A DNA stretch of 64,000 nt from an uncultured Maribacter sp. (GTDB lineage Bacteria; Bacteroidota; Bacteroidia; Flavobacteriales; Flavobacteriaceae): positions 186,001 to 250,000 of the forward strand of contig CANNFY010000001.1 in the NCBI GenBank assembly GCA_947504045.1, given 5' to 3'. A model generated the notes under the pieces. The model worked only from the letters and a program-made list of their open reading frames with translations, was not told where the DNA came from and did not search any database. Positions within the stretch are counted from its first letter, which is position 1. Every line of letters begins with the position of its first letter. The translations under genes were made by a program, and so were the position numbers. Below, in pieces: positions 54,474 through 64,000 of this stretch.

Positions 54474-55430
54474 ATGGCTAAAATTACCGCCGCGGAAGTA
54501 AATAAATTAAGAAAAGCTACAGGAGCAGGAATGATGGACTGCAAAAAAGCCTTAGTAGAAGCAGAAGGAGATTTTGATAAAGCAATTGAAGTTCTTCGCA
54601 AAAAAGGACAAAAAGTTGCTGCTAAAAGAGCTGACAGAGATTCTTCTGAAGGAGCTGCAGTTTCTAAAGTAAATGCTGACAATACTGTTGGTGTTGCAAT
54701 TGTATTAGGTTGTGAAACTGATTTTGTTGGTAAAAATGAAAACTTTCTTGCTTTAGCAAATGATCTTGCTGATAAAGCAATAAACTTTGATAACAAAGAA
54801 GATTTTTTAGCATCTGATTTTGGAGGAATGACTGTTGCTGATAAATTAATTGAACAAACTGGTGTAATTGGAGAAAAATTAGAAATCAATGCTTTTGAAA
54901 AACTAGAAGCTCCTTATGTTGGTTCTTATGTTCACATTAACAAAATTGCAGCTTTAGTTGGCTTAACTTCTAAAAATGAAGAAGTAGCAAAAGATGTTGC
55001 TATGCAAGTAGCTTCTATGGGAGCAACAACTTTATCTTATAAAGATTTTGATCCTGCATATATTGCATCTGAAACAGAAGCTAGAATTGCAGTTATAGAA
55101 AAAGATAATATTGAATTAGGTCGTTTAGGAAAAACGCTTAAAAATGTACCTCAGTACATTTCTATGGCGCAATTAACAGACGAAGTTTTAGCTAAAGCTG
55201 AAGAAGATGCTAAAGCAGAACTTACTGCTGAAGGAAAACCAGAGAAAATTTGGGACAAAATTCTTCCAGGTAAAATGCAAAGATTTATTGCAGACAACAC
55301 TACCCTAGATCAAGAACAATGTTTATTAGATCAGAACTTTATTAAAGACGAAAAAATAAACGTTGCTAAATATGTAGCTTCTGCTGGAGATTTATCTGTA
55401 ACAAGCTTTAAGCGTGTAACATTAGGATAA
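54474..55430 (+). CDS. tsf: Elongation factor Ts
   Basis: A 318-residue nucleotide exchange factor for EF-Tu. The N-terminal UBA-like domain has KLRKATGAGMMDCKKAL and the core binding word DFVGKNENF. The rest holds the two dimerisation-type subdomains, with EEVAKDVAMQVASMGA and the C-terminal VASAGDLSVTSFKRV. It follows rpsB in the universal order, separated by about 100 bases that contain two hairpins. Confidence 0.96.
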   Translation: MAKITAAEVNKLRKATGAGMMDCKKALVEAEGDFDKAIEVLRKKGQKVAAKRADRDSSEGAAVSKVNADNTVGVAIVLGCETDFVGKNENFLALANDLADKAINFDNKEDFLASDFGGMTVADKLIEQTGVIGEKLEINAFEKLEAPYVGSYVHINKIAALVGLTSKNEEVAKDVAMQVASMGATTLSYKDFDPAYIASETEARIAVIEKDNIELGRLGKTLKNVPQYISMAQLTDEVLAKAEEDAKAELTAEGKPEKIWDKILPGKMQRFIADNTTLDQEQCLLDQNFIKDEKINVAKYVASAGDLSVTSFKRVTLG

Positions 55431-55452
55431 ATAACAAACATAATTTGTTATT

Positions 55453-55479
55453 AAAACCGCCTATATTGGCGGTTTTTTT
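55453..55479 (+). terminator. Terminator after tsf
   Basis: Nine-base G/C-rich stem AAAACCGCC with its complement, loop TATATT, then a T run. Confidence 0.92.
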
Positions 55480-55483
55480 ATAT

Positions 55484-55518
55484 AAAAAAAGCTGCTTTAG
55501 TATAAAGCAGCTTTTTTT
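55484..55518 (-). terminator. Terminator after the M61 peptidase gene
   Basis: Stem AAAAGCTGCTTTA with its complement and a three-base loop, with A/T runs on both sides. It sits just before the minus-strand M61 stop and back to back with the tsf terminator; it can also work on the plus strand. Confidence 0.88.
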
Positions 55519-55534
55519 TAAATACGATTAATGT

Positions 55535-57406
55535 TTAATTTTTCATCCAAGCTTTTCTAAGGTTTAAAATATTTTCAGATACATTATCCAAACTAGTTAA
55601 TTTAGTAACATTTAGAACTGAGGCTCCTACTTTTCCTTCTAAAGCAATTTCTTTATCATTTCGTATTACAACTACTTTAATTAAGGTGTCTGGTGTCCAG
55701 CCAAAGCTTTCTCCAATTATATTTCTTATAGAGGCTAAATTTATAGTAGTACCATTAATACTTTTTATAACATCCCCTCCTTGCATACCTATATTGGAAT
55801 AAAAACTGCTTAGCTCTATTCCTTCTCTTACAAAAATAGCATTATCATTTTCTGAATCTACATCAATAAATGGCATTTCACCAGCTAAAAAATAGCCAGT
55901 TTGTTGCTGTTCCGTAATAGTAGCCAAACCAACTTTATTAAAATACAAAGTATAATCTATTGGCTTGTCACCTATAATATGTGTGTCGAAAAAATTACGT
56001 ATTTCCGGATACGTCATTTGCACAATTTCGTCTATTAAATTTTCATCTTTAAAAGGTGTTGTAACATCATATTTTTTTGAAAGCTCTTTCATTAACCATA
56101 AAATACCCTTTTCACCATTACTTAACTCTCTTAAAGTAATATCTAAAGCCATATTTATTAACGCACCTTTTTCATACACATTTGCATAATTTTTTTTATA
56201 CGGTTCGCTTAAAATATTTTTACTCATAGTAGTAAAAGACATAGCATCATCATAACTTTTAGAGTTTGCAACTTTATCCATAATTCTACTATAAAATTCC
56301 TCTTCTGTAATTAAACCTTGTTGTATTTGAAAAAGATTTGCAAAATATTCTGTTGTTCCTTCATACATCCATAAATGTTCCGACATTTTTGGGTCATTAT
56401 AATCAAAATACTGTACTTCTTCGGAATGTACGTTTAAGGGCGTTACAATATGAAAAAACTCATGAGAAACCACATCTACCATTGCTTGTTCTAATCTTTC
56501 TTTTGGCATTGCCTCTGGTAATACAACAACGGTTGACGTATGGTGCTCTAATGCCCCAAAACCTGTAGCATCTTTACCATCCATTTTTGATAAGTATAAT
56601 AAAATATTATACTCTTTTGTTCCATCTATTTCTCCTAAAAAATCTTTTTGAGCAGTCATCATTTGCTCCATACGATCTTTTAAACTAGCCGCAGTATAAA
56701 TTCCAGTTGGAGAATATACACTTAATGTAACAGTAATATCTTTTATTTGAAAAGTTTCTGAATTTGGCTTTGCATATAAAATTGGATTATCAATAATATC
56801 AAAATATCTATTTGCAATAAAAATCTCTTTATCTAATTCTACTGGAGTTTCATTTTTTAACTTTAAAGAAGTTGTAGAAAAAAGTGTTTTAGGCTTAGTA
56901 ATAACTAATTCATAAGGCATTTCTTTTAAATTTTGAAAATATCCAATAAAACCATGAAGATTAAGTACAAAATTATCTTTTAATAAAATATTGGTTCCTG
57001 CAGGAGAAAAAACAGCATCTGACACTACCCCTTCAGAATCATACGTATCGTTAATATAATAAGTAATTTTATCTAATTTTTTAGCCTCAGTAATATTCCA
57101 TGAGTTTACATCATCATGTGTAAAAGACAACTCATTACCCTCATAATCTATTGCTTTAAAATCTTCAATATACTTGCCATAATTATCTATACTATAAGTT
57201 CCTGGAACAGTTTTAGGAATAAAAAAAGTAGTAACATCAGTTGTAAATACACCGGGATCAATAGTAACTAAAACTTTATCCTCTTTTACATTTACAATAT
57301 TTATACTTGCAACTATCTTAGAAGTAGCATTAGTGTTCATTTTTTTTGTTGCGCCACAACCATAAATCAACATCCCTAACATTAAAACATAAACAAATCT
57401 TCTCAT
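55535..57406 (-). CDS. M61-family metallopeptidase lipoprotein with PDZ domain
   Basis: 623 residues with a lipoprotein signal (MRRFVYVLMLGMLIYGC, Cys17). An N-terminal beta domain (about 30-190) is followed by a gluzincin catalytic domain with H315-E-F-F-H319 and a downstream Glu in MYEGTTEYFANLF. A C-terminal PDZ-like domain (about 500-600) has IGMQGGDVIKSINGTTINL. M61 peptidases are glycyl aminopeptidase-like enzymes; the substrate here is unknown. It is transcribed alone and ends before a terminator. Confidence 0.9.
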   Translation of the reverse strand: MRRFVYVLMLGMLIYGCGATKKMNTNATSKIVASINIVNVKEDKVLVTIDPGVFTTDVTTFFIPKTVPGTYSIDNYGKYIEDFKAIDYEGNELSFTHDDVNSWNITEAKKLDKITYYINDTYDSEGVVSDAVFSPAGTNILLKDNFVLNLHGFIGYFQNLKEMPYELVITKPKTLFSTTSLKLKNETPVELDKEIFIANRYFDIIDNPILYAKPNSETFQIKDITVTLSVYSPTGIYTAASLKDRMEQMMTAQKDFLGEIDGTKEYNILLYLSKMDGKDATGFGALEHHTSTVVVLPEAMPKERLEQAMVDVVSHEFFHIVTPLNVHSEEVQYFDYNDPKMSEHLWMYEGTTEYFANLFQIQQGLITEEEFYSRIMDKVANSKSYDDAMSFTTMSKNILSEPYKKNYANVYEKGALINMALDITLRELSNGEKGILWLMKELSKKYDVTTPFKDENLIDEIVQMTYPEIRNFFDTHIIGDKPIDYTLYFNKVGLATITEQQQTGYFLAGEMPFIDVDSENDNAIFVREGIELSSFYSNIGMQGGDVIKSINGTTINLASIRNIIGESFGWTPDTLIKVVVIRNDKEIALEGKVGASVLNVTKLTSLDNVSENILNLRKAWMKN

Positions 57407-57556
57407 TATTATTTTTAAAATTGAATTAGCTTAAAACTAAATTAACATATTAAATGCAAGGATATAAAAAATTAATAGAGTATTCTAGATGTAGAATGAA
57501 TTAATTACACTAATTATATACCATAAAACAATACCAAAAGGATAACTTTTTTTGAT

Positions 57557-57564
57557 TATTTTTG
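57557..57564 (+). promoter_or_regulatory. -7 promoter box for pyrH-frr
   Basis: TATTTTTG fits TAnnTTTG and lies 19 bases before the pyrH ATG. No clear -33 TTG. Confidence 0.5.
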
Positions 57565-57583
57565 CGTCAACTAATTATATAAC

Positions 57584-58291
57584 ATGCAATACAAAAGAAT
57601 ACTTTTAAAACTTAGTGGAGAAGCTCTAATGGGCGACAAGCAATATGGGATAGATCCAAAAAGGTTAGCAGAATACGCCGAAGAAATTAAAGAAGTAGTA
57701 GCAAAGGGTATTGAAGTTGCTATTGTAATTGGTGGCGGTAATATATTTAGAGGAGTAGCTGGCGCTGCAACTGGTATGGACCGAGTACAAGGAGACCACA
57801 TGGGTATGCTAGCCACAGTAATTAACGGACTTGCTTTACAAAGTGCTTTAGAACTAAAAGACGTACAAACAAGGTTACAAACTGCAATTAAAATTAATGA
57901 AGTTGCAGAGCCTTTTATTAGAAGAAGAGCAATGCGCCATTTAGAAAAAGGACGTGTAGTTATATTTGGAGGTGGAACAGGAAACCCGTATTTTACTACT
58001 GATTCTGCTGCTGTACTTAGAGCTATTGAAATTGAAGCCGATGTTATTTTAAAAGGCACCCGAGTAGATGGTATTTATACTTCTGACCCAGAAAAAGATA
58101 AAACCGCAACTAAATTTGACACAATTTCTTTTAAAGAAGTTTTAAATAAAGGCTTAAAAGTAATGGATACTACTGCCTTTACCCTAAGTCAAGAAAACGA
58201 ATTACCAATAGTTGTATTTGATATGAATACAAAAGGTAATTTAATTAAACTTTTAAGTGGCGAAAATATAGGAACTGTTGTAGACCTATAG
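57584..58291 (+). CDS. pyrH: UMP kinase
   Basis: A 235-residue amino-acid-kinase-fold enzyme that phosphorylates UMP to UDP. Visible words are [13 protein letters not shown] at the start, [24 protein letters not shown] (nucleotide-binding loop) and [16 protein letters not shown]. It precedes frr by 39 bases in the common tsf-pyrH-frr neighbourhood, though here the M61 gene is inserted between tsf and pyrH. Confidence 0.97.
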   Translation: MQYKRILLKLSGEALMGDKQYGIDPKRLAEYAEEIKEVVAKGIEVAIVIGGGNIFRGVAGAATGMDRVQGDHMGMLATVINGLALQSALELKDVQTRLQTAIKINEVAEPFIRRRAMRHLEKGRVVIFGGGTGNPYFTTDSAAVLRAIEIEADVILKGTRVDGIYTSDPEKDKTATKFDTISFKEVLNKGLKVMDTTAFTLSQENELPIVVFDMNTKGNLIKLLSGENIGTVVDL

Positions 58292-58330
58292 GTTTACTTT
58301 ATTATTATTTGACATATTAAAAAATAACAA

Positions 58331-58888
58331 ATGAACGAAGAAATAGATTTTATACTAGACACTACAAAAGAAAGTATGAATTCTGCTTTATTACACTTAG
58401 AAAAAGCTTTTTTAAAGATTCGTGCAGGTAAAGCAACTCCTGCAATGTTATCTAGTGTAATGGTAGATTATTATGGTTCACAAACACCATTGTCGCAAGT
58501 TGCCAATGTTAACTCTCCAGACGCTAGAACATTAACTGTACAACCTTGGGAAAAAAACATGTTGCAAGAAATAGAAAAAGCAATAATGGTTGCTAATATT
58601 GGTTTTAATCCAATGAATAATGGCGAAAGTATAATTATTAACGTACCACCATTAACAGAAGAAAGAAGAAAAGACCTAGCAAAACAAGCTAAAGGAGAAG
58701 CAGAAGATGCTAAAGTTAGTATACGATCTGCAAGGCAAGACGCCAATAAAGAGGTTAAAAATTTAGAAGATGCCTCTGAAGATTTAAAGAAAAATGCAGA
58801 AGCAGATATTCAGGAATTAACCAATACCTACACCAAAAAAATTGACGCTTTTCTAGTTTTAAAAGAAGCGGAAATAATGAAAGTTTAA
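58331..58888 (+). CDS. frr: Ribosome recycling factor
   Basis: A 185-residue two-domain protein that splits ribosomes with EF-G after termination. Family words are LEKAFLKIRAGKATPAML and TLTVQPWEKNMLQEIEKAI (domain II), PPLTEERRKDLAKQAKGEAE (domain I helix) and a helical end. Normal length. It ends before a 16-base-stem terminator. Confidence 0.97.
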   Translation: MNEEIDFILDTTKESMNSALLHLEKAFLKIRAGKATPAMLSSVMVDYYGSQTPLSQVANVNSPDARTLTVQPWEKNMLQEIEKAIMVANIGFNPMNNGESIIINVPPLTEERRKDLAKQAKGEAEDAKVSIRSARQDANKEVKNLEDASEDLKKNAEADIQELTNTYTKKIDAFLVLKEAEIMKV

Positions 58889-58902
58889 AACTTTCTAAAT
58901 AA

Positions 58903-58942
58903 AATAATAAAAGCAGCTTATAGAGCTGCTTTTATTATTTTA
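58903..58942 (+). terminator. Terminator after frr
   Basis: A perfect 16-base stem, AATAATAAAAGCAGCT with its complement, closes on a TATAG loop; T-rich sequence follows. Confidence 0.9.
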
Positions 58943-58988
58943 TACTTTTTCTAACTAGCTTATTTTAGGAACACAACTTATCATTTTT

Positions 58989-58996
58989 TACCTTTG
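58989..58996 (+). promoter_or_regulatory. -7 promoter box for the MMPL/RND transporter gene
   Basis: TACCTTTG fits TAnnTTTG, 43 bases before the ATG. No clear -33 TTG. Confidence 0.45.
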
Positions 58997-59039
58997 CACC
59001 CGCGCAATATAATTGCATTTACAAAACAAGCTTTAATAA

Positions 59040-61442
59040 ATGGTAGCTAAACTTACACAAGGATTCTGGGCTAAAACAGCAAACATAATTCTCAGAAACA
59101 GAATTTTAATTTTACTCCTAATAGTTGCATTTACTATTTTTATGGGCCTACAATGGGAAAACATGCGTTTTTCTAGCTCTCAAGCAAATTTATTACCAGA
59201 TGACCATCCAGTTAATTTAGAATATAATTCTTTTCTAAAACAATTTGGAGAAGAAGGTAATGCAGTTGTTTTTGCTATTAAAGACAGTACTTTTTTTACT
59301 CCAAACAACTTTAATCGTTGGAATAAACTTAGTAAACAATTGGGCGCTTTTCCTGAAGTAGATTTTGTTTTATCTACAGACAATTTACAGGAATTAAAAA
59401 AAGATACCACTAAAATGCAGTTTATAATGGAGCCTTTATTAAAAGGAGCCCCAAAAACACAAGCCGCAGTAGATAGTATAAAAAATCATTTATTTAACAA
59501 CCTTCCTTTTTACGAAAACTTATTATTCAATAAAAAAAGTGGCACACTACGTACCGTAATGTACTTAGATAAAGACATTGTAAACACCACTGTAAGAAAA
59601 GATTTTATCTTAAAAGATATGACACATCTAATAGATAATTTTGAAGAGGAAACTGGTTTAGATGTTCGTATTTCTGGAATGCCATATATAAGAACCATGA
59701 ACTCTCAAAATATTATTGATGAGATTGGTAAATTTATATTAGCCGCATTAGGCGTAACCTCTTTAATCTTCTTTTTCTTTTTTAGAAGCATAAGAGCCAC
59801 TTTTATATCTATGTGTGTAGTTATAATTGGAGTAATGTGGGCTTTTGGTCTTTTAGGACTATTACAATATGAAATTACAGTACTAACAGCTCTAATTCCA
59901 CCATTAATTATTGTAATTGGTATACCTAACTGTATTTTTTTAATTAACAAATACCAACAAGAAGTTAAAAAGCATGGTAACCAAGCTCTTTCTTTACAGC
60001 GTGTAATTTCTAAAATAGGGAATGCCACATTAATGACAAATATTACCACTGCATCTGGTTTTGCCACTTTTATTATAACCGACAGTAAACTTCTTAAAGA
60101 ATTTGGTATTGTTGCCTCTATAAATATTATTGGAATTTTCATCTTATCGCTTCTAATAATTCCTATTATTTACAGTTTTATGTCTTTACCAAAAACAAAG
60201 CATTTAAAACATTTAAATAAACGATGGATTGATGCCTTTGTAAACTGGACAGAGCGTGTAGTAAAATATAAAAGAATTACAGTTTATATTACATCAATAG
60301 TTTTACTAGTAGTTAGTATTATAGGAATATACCAAATAGATATATCTGGAAGCCCTATAGAAGACATGCCAAAAAAAGAACAATTCTTTAAAGATATACG
60401 CTTCTTTGAAAAAGAATTTGACGGTATAATGCCTGTTGAAATTGTAGTAGATACTAAACGTCCTAAAGGCGTTTTAAAACCTGCTACATTAAAAAGAATA
60501 GACCGCTTAAGTACCGTTATTGAAGAAATTCCAGAACTTTCTAAGCCAGTTTCTGTAGTTAACTTAGTAAAATACTCTAAACAAGCATATTACAACGGAA
60601 TTCCAAAATATTACCAATTACCAACTACACAAGAGAATAATTTTATAATGGATGTTGCCCGCAAATCTGCGGACAATGGTAATATGCTAAAGAGTTTTGT
60701 AGATAGTACTGGACAAACTGCAAGGATTACAACTTTTATGAAAGATGTAAAAACTAGTAGAATGGAAGAAATTGAAGCCCGATTAAATGAAAATATTTCT
60801 AAAATATTTCCAAACGAAAGGTTTACAGTGTATATGACAGGTAGTGCTTTAATCTTCTTAAAAGGCACAAAATACTTAGTAAAAAATTTAATAATGTCTT
60901 TAGCACTTGCAATTTTACTAATTGCATTATTTATGGCATATTTATTCCGTTCGTTTAGAATGATTGTTATTTCTTTAATCCCTAATTTACTACCATTAGT
61001 TGTAACTGCCGGAGTAATGGGTTTTGCAGGAGTACCAATAAAACCATCTACTATTTTAGTTTTTAGTATTGCGTTTGGTATATCGGTAGATGACACCATA
61101 CATTTTTTAGCAAAATACAGGCAAGAACTTATTGCAAATCATTGGAAAATAAAAAAATCTGTATATGCTGCATTAAAAGAAACTGGAGTTAGTATGTTTT
61201 ACACCTCTATAGTATTGTTCTTTGGTTTTTCTGTATTTGTAATATCAAATTTTGGCGGTACTGTTGCTCTAGGCGCATTAGTATCGGCAACTTTACTTTT
61301 TGCAATGCTAGCCAATTTAATATTATTACCATCGTTACTACTTTCTTTAGAAAGGAGTATTGCAAACAAAGAGGTGTTTAAGAAACCACAAATAGATATT
61401 TTACCTAAAGAAGAAGTAAACATTAAAGACACTAAAAAATAA
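59040..61442 (+). CDS. MMPL/RND-family membrane transporter
   Basis: 800 residues in two homologous halves, each with one N-terminal helix, a large periplasmic loop and a bundle of five helices (about 215-380 and 615-770). The helix-4 words GIPNCIFLINKYQQEV and the matching FGISVDDTIHFLAKYRQEL place it in the RND superfamily. The Asp-Asp in the second half and the lack of it in the first suggest a hopanoid or lipid-type (MMPL/HpnN-like) exporter rather than a drug pump. The substrate is not known. No membrane-fusion or outer-membrane partner lies beside it. Confidence 0.88.
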   Translation: MVAKLTQGFWAKTANIILRNRILILLLIVAFTIFMGLQWENMRFSSSQANLLPDDHPVNLEYNSFLKQFGEEGNAVVFAIKDSTFFTPNNFNRWNKLSKQLGAFPEVDFVLSTDNLQELKKDTTKMQFIMEPLLKGAPKTQAAVDSIKNHLFNNLPFYENLLFNKKSGTLRTVMYLDKDIVNTTVRKDFILKDMTHLIDNFEEETGLDVRISGMPYIRTMNSQNIIDEIGKFILAALGVTSLIFFFFFRSIRATFISMCVVIIGVMWAFGLLGLLQYEITVLTALIPPLIIVIGIPNCIFLINKYQQEVKKHGNQALSLQRVISKIGNATLMTNITTASGFATFIITDSKLLKEFGIVASINIIGIFILSLLIIPIIYSFMSLPKTKHLKHLNKRWIDAFVNWTERVVKYKRITVYITSIVLLVVSIIGIYQIDISGSPIEDMPKKEQFFKDIRFFEKEFDGIMPVEIVVDTKRPKGVLKPATLKRIDRLSTVIEEIPELSKPVSVVNLVKYSKQAYYNGIPKYYQLPTTQENNFIMDVARKSADNGNMLKSFVDSTGQTARITTFMKDVKTSRMEEIEARLNENISKIFPNERFTVYMTGSALIFLKGTKYLVKNLIMSLALAILLIALFMAYLFRSFRMIVISLIPNLLPLVVTAGVMGFAGVPIKPSTILVFSIAFGISVDDTIHFLAKYRQELIANHWKIKKSVYAALKETGVSMFYTSIVLFFGFSVFVISNFGGTVALGALVSATLLFAMLANLILLPSLLLSLERSIANKEVFKKPQIDILPKEEVNIKDTKK

Positions 61443-61500
61443 CCTCTTTATTCTTCTATTTTATACAACAAAGAAAACTTACATTTTTTATTAAAAAGGC

Positions 61501-61508
61501 TATCTTTG
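61501..61508 (+). promoter_or_regulatory. -7 promoter box for asnS
   Basis: TATCTTTG fits TAnnTTTG, 27 bases before the asnS ATG at 61536. It supports that start over the in-frame TTG at 61521. No clear -33 TTG. Confidence 0.5.
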
Positions 61509-61535
61509 ACTTTTTAAATTTTGACGTATCTTAAT

Positions 61536-62969
61536 ATGAAATCTACTAGTATAAAAGAACTATTATCTGGAAAACATCTTTTACAAGAAGTCACCGTAAA
61601 CGGATGGGTAAAAACATTTAGAAGCAAACGTTTTATTGCCCTTAATGACGGCTCAACTTTAAACAATTTACAATGTGTTGTAGATTTTGAAGAGCTAGAT
61701 GAAGATATATTAAAGCAAATAGCTACCGGAGCAGCATTAAAGATTACTGGTACTTTAGTAGAAAGTCAGGGGCGTGGTCAAAGTGTAGAAATACAAACTA
61801 AAGATATTTACATACACGGTATAGCTGACCCAGAAACATACCCTATACAACCAAAAAAACACTCTCTTGAATTTTTAAGAGAAAAAGCTCATTTACGTAT
61901 ACGCACCAATACTTTTGCTGCAATAATGAGGGTGCGTTCTGCATTATCTTTTGCTATACATAATTATTTTAGACAAAATGATTTTAACTACTTTCATGCC
62001 CCAATAATAACAGGTTCCGATGCGGAAGGTGCTGGAGAAATGTTTAAAGTTACCACTTTAGACCAAAAAAACACTCCTCTAACAGAAGAAGGAGAAGTTA
62101 ATTATAAAGAAGATTTTTTTGGTAAAGAAACTAACTTAACTGTATCTGGCCAATTAGAAGCAGAAACATATGCTATGGCTCTCGGAAAAGTATACACTTT
62201 TGGCCCTACATTTAGAGCAGAAAACTCAAACACCTCTAGGCACTTAGCAGAATTTTGGATGGTAGAACCAGAAGTAGCGTTTAATGATTTAGACGCAAAT
62301 ATGGATTTAGCTGAAGATTTTATAAAAGAAGTACTAAAATACGTTTTAGAAAACTGTTCTGAAGATTTAGCATTTTTAGAAAAAAGGTTATTAGACGAAG
62401 AAAAGTCTAAACCACAAGCAGAACGTAGTGATATGCCTTTGCTTGAAAAATTAAAATTTGTAACAGAAAACAACTTTAAAAGAGTTAGTTACACAGAAGC
62501 AATAGACATATTAAGAAATAGCAAACCTAACAAAAAGAAAAAATTTAAATACCCAATTGATGCTTGGGGAGCAGATTTACAAAGCGAACACGAGCGTTAT
62601 TTAGTGGAAAAACACTTTAAATGTCCTGTAATATTATTTGATTACCCTGCAGATATTAAAGCATTTTATATGCGTTTAAATGAAGATGGCAAAACCGTAA
62701 GAGCAATGGATATTCTTTTCCCAGGTATTGGTGAAATAGTTGGAGGATCACAAAGAGAAGAACGTTTAGATGTTCTAAAAGAAAAAATAGCCGCACTTGG
62801 TATAGATGAAAAAGAACTTTGGTGGTATTTAGATTTAAGAAAATTTGGTAGTGCTGTTCATAGCGGTTTTGGACTAGGTTTTGAACGTCTTGTTCTTTTC
62901 GCTACAGGAATGAGTAATATAAGAGATGTTATTCCTTTTCCAAGAACCCCTCAAAATGCTGAATTTTAA
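61536..62969 (+). CDS. asnS: Asparagine-tRNA ligase
   Basis: A 477-residue class IIb synthetase. The N-terminal OB-fold anticodon-binding domain (about 1-115) has [20 protein letters not shown]. The catalytic core has motif 2 in [21 protein letters not shown]-like text, the asparaginyl-specific [16 protein letters not shown] region, and motif 3 in [16 protein letters not shown] chose the ATG at 61536 ([10 protein letters not shown]) over the upstream TTG. rpoN follows 41 bases later with no terminator between. Confidence 0.96.
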   Translation: MKSTSIKELLSGKHLLQEVTVNGWVKTFRSKRFIALNDGSTLNNLQCVVDFEELDEDILKQIATGAALKITGTLVESQGRGQSVEIQTKDIYIHGIADPETYPIQPKKHSLEFLREKAHLRIRTNTFAAIMRVRSALSFAIHNYFRQNDFNYFHAPIITGSDAEGAGEMFKVTTLDQKNTPLTEEGEVNYKEDFFGKETNLTVSGQLEAETYAMALGKVYTFGPTFRAENSNTSRHLAEFWMVEPEVAFNDLDANMDLAEDFIKEVLKYVLENCSEDLAFLEKRLLDEEKSKPQAERSDMPLLEKLKFVTENNFKRVSYTEAIDILRNSKPNKKKKFKYPIDAWGADLQSEHERYLVEKHFKCPVILFDYPADIKAFYMRLNEDGKTVRAMDILFPGIGEIVGGSQREERLDVLKEKIAALGIDEKELWWYLDLRKFGSAVHSGFGLGFERLVLFATGMSNIRDVIPFPRTPQNAEF

Positions 62970-63010
62970 TTCAATTTTACTAACTTTAGTAGGCAGTACA
63001 AGATAAATAT

Positions 63011-64000
63011 ATGCTTAAACAACATTTACAGTTTAAATTATCTCAAAAATTATCTCCACAGCAAATACAGCTGATGAAGTTAATACAACTACCTACACAA
63101 GCTTTTGAACAGAGACTTAAAAGAGAATTAGAAGAAAACCCTGCTCTAGAAAAAGGAAAAGAAGAAGCGGAAAATAGTCAAGAAGATTACGATGATATTT
63201 ATGAAGAAACAGATAGCGAAACTATAACTGCAGAAGACATAAATATTGATGATTATTTAAGTGATGATGAAACTCCTGATTATCGAACAAAAGCGAACAA
63301 TTATAGCGCAGATGAAGATGAGAAAAGTATTCCATATGCTGCAGGCACAACATTTAATCAATTTTTAATAAACCAACTAACCACGGTAAATTTAAGTGAT
63401 GAAGAATGGTCTATTGCCGAATTTTTAGTTGGTAGTGTAGATGAAAGTGGTTATATAAGAAGGCCTGTTGCCGATATTTTAGATGATTTGGCATTTACGC
63501 AGAATATTTACACCGACGAATCTAAGATTGAAGAAGTATTTAAAATAGTTCAAGAACTAGACCCTCCTGGTGTTGCCGCTAGATCTTTAGAAGAATGTTT
63601 AATATTACAATTAAAAAGAAAAGAAATTACACCAAGTATAGAACTCGCCATAACTATTCTTGAAAAATCTTTCGATCATTTTATAAAAAAACATTACAAG
63701 AAACTTACCCAAAAGCATACAATTACAGAAGAACAGTTAAAAGACGCTATTTCTGAAATAGAAAAACTAAATCCTAAACCAGGAGGTTCTTTTGCTGGCA
63801 ACAATAGACTTGTAGAACATGTAGTCCCCGATTTTTCTATTAAAATAGTAGAAGGAGAACTAGAACTAACACTTAATGGCAGAAATGCTCCAGAATTGCA
63901 TGTAAGTAGAGAGTACAACAATATGCTACAGGGCTATAAAGACTCTAAAGAAAAATCAAAGTCTCAAAAAGACACCGTACTTTTTATAAAACAAAAATTA
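63011..64000 (+). CDS. rpoN: RNA polymerase sigma-54 factor, 5' part
   Basis: The frame opens at the ATG at 63011 and runs off the window edge (330 codons seen). The start MLKQHLQFKLSQKLSPQQIQ and MKLIQLPTQAFEQRL is the activator-interacting region I. An acidic region II follows (about 45-110), then the core-binding domain with EFLVGSVDESGYIRR, VQELDPPGVAARSLEECL and NPKPGG. The DNA-binding RpoN box would lie beyond the window. It may be cotranscribed with asnS. Its presence implies enhancer-dependent promoters elsewhere. Confidence 0.95.
   Translation, partial: MLKQHLQFKLSQKLSPQQIQLMKLIQLPTQAFEQRLKRELEENPALEKGKEEAENSQEDYDDIYEETDSETITAEDINIDDYLSDDETPDYRTKANNYSADEDEKSIPYAAGTTFNQFLINQLTTVNLSDEEWSIAEFLVGSVDESGYIRRPVADILDDLAFTQNIYTDESKIEEVFKIVQELDPPGVAARSLEECLILQLKRKEITPSIELAITILEKSFDHFIKKHYKKLTQKHTITEEQLKDAISEIEKLNPKPGGSFAGNNRLVEHVVPDFSIKIVEGELELTLNGRNAPELHVSREYNNMLQGYKDSKEKSKSQKDTVLFIKQKL

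Noticed and set aside
60611-61099. Long open frame antisense to the MMPL/RND transporter
   Set aside because: The sense protein is complete and conserved; this frame is low-complexity Ile/Ser/Lys text typical of shadows in A/T-rich genomes.
1-64000. Search for CRISPR arrays, insertion sequences, integrase genes, prophage genes and attachment repeats
   Set aside because: No regularly spaced repeats, no transposase or integrase motifs and no stretch of foreign-looking gene content were seen; gene order is dense and core-like throughout.

Overview
The window looks like a core, low-GC (roughly one third G+C) chromosome segment of a member of the Flavobacteriaceae (phylum Bacteroidota). The reasons are: a full-length SprA translocon of the type IX secretion and gliding system; a type IX sorting-tail protein; the alternative complex III (act) operon running into cytochrome c oxidase genes; Bacteroidota-style TonB, GIN-domain (DUF2807) and DUF2723 proteins; and repeated TAnnTTTG promoter boxes, the phylum's -7 consensus. 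The genus cannot be fixed from the sequence alone. No phage, insertion sequence, CRISPR array or genomic island was seen, and no gene-free stretch exceeds about 300 bases.

Layout. 1-2.1 kb (minus): ctaB haem O synthase followed by two subunit III-type oxidase genes, the second running off the window. 2.3-4.7 kb (minus): two neighbouring TonB proteins, a VanZ-like protein and gcvH. 4.8-17 kb (minus): sprA, ruvA, maeB, queG and ruvB. 17.1-20.2 kb: an acyl-CoA oxidase-like gene (plus) converging on a GIN-domain gene. 20.3-32 kb (minus): actABCDEF-ctaC-ctaD, a complete quinol:cytochrome c oxidoreductase plus oxidase operon. 32.2-37.2 kb: a SPOR gene (plus) converging on rimP-nusA-infB (minus). 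37.4-42.8 kb: a cation/proton antiporter, a SpoU-type methyltransferase, tRNA-Gln(TTG) (minus) and a DUF2723 membrane glycosyltransferase. 42.9-45.3 kb (minus): a thioredoxin-fold protein without its active-site cysteines, a metallophosphoesterase and cutC. 45.4-51.5 kb (plus): glycosylasparaginase, polA, an unrecognised secreted protein and a small sorting-tail protein, then a minus-strand lipoprotein. 52.2-55.4 kb (plus): rplM-rpsI and rpsB-tsf. 55.5-57.4 kb (minus): an M61 peptidase. 57.6-64 kb (plus): pyrH-frr, an MMPL/RND transporter, asnS and the start of rpoN.

How the parts fit. The act-cta operon and the distant ctaB/subunit III cluster together encode an aerobic chain from menaquinol to oxygen. 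The two TonB proteins suggest energised outer-membrane uptake, although no ExbBD is seen here. SprA is the outer-membrane pore through which proteins carrying the sorting tail leave the cell. Much of the rest is translation and DNA-repair machinery in conserved order.

I did not find a clearly new multi-gene system. The observations most worth a second look are a multi-hairpin leader before rpsB, a shared helix-hairpin-helix-like module at the C-termini of both ActC and ribosomal protein S2, the cysteine-less thioredoxin, and a protein that is almost only a type IX sorting tail. All functional calls rest on sequence motifs read by eye, with no database search.
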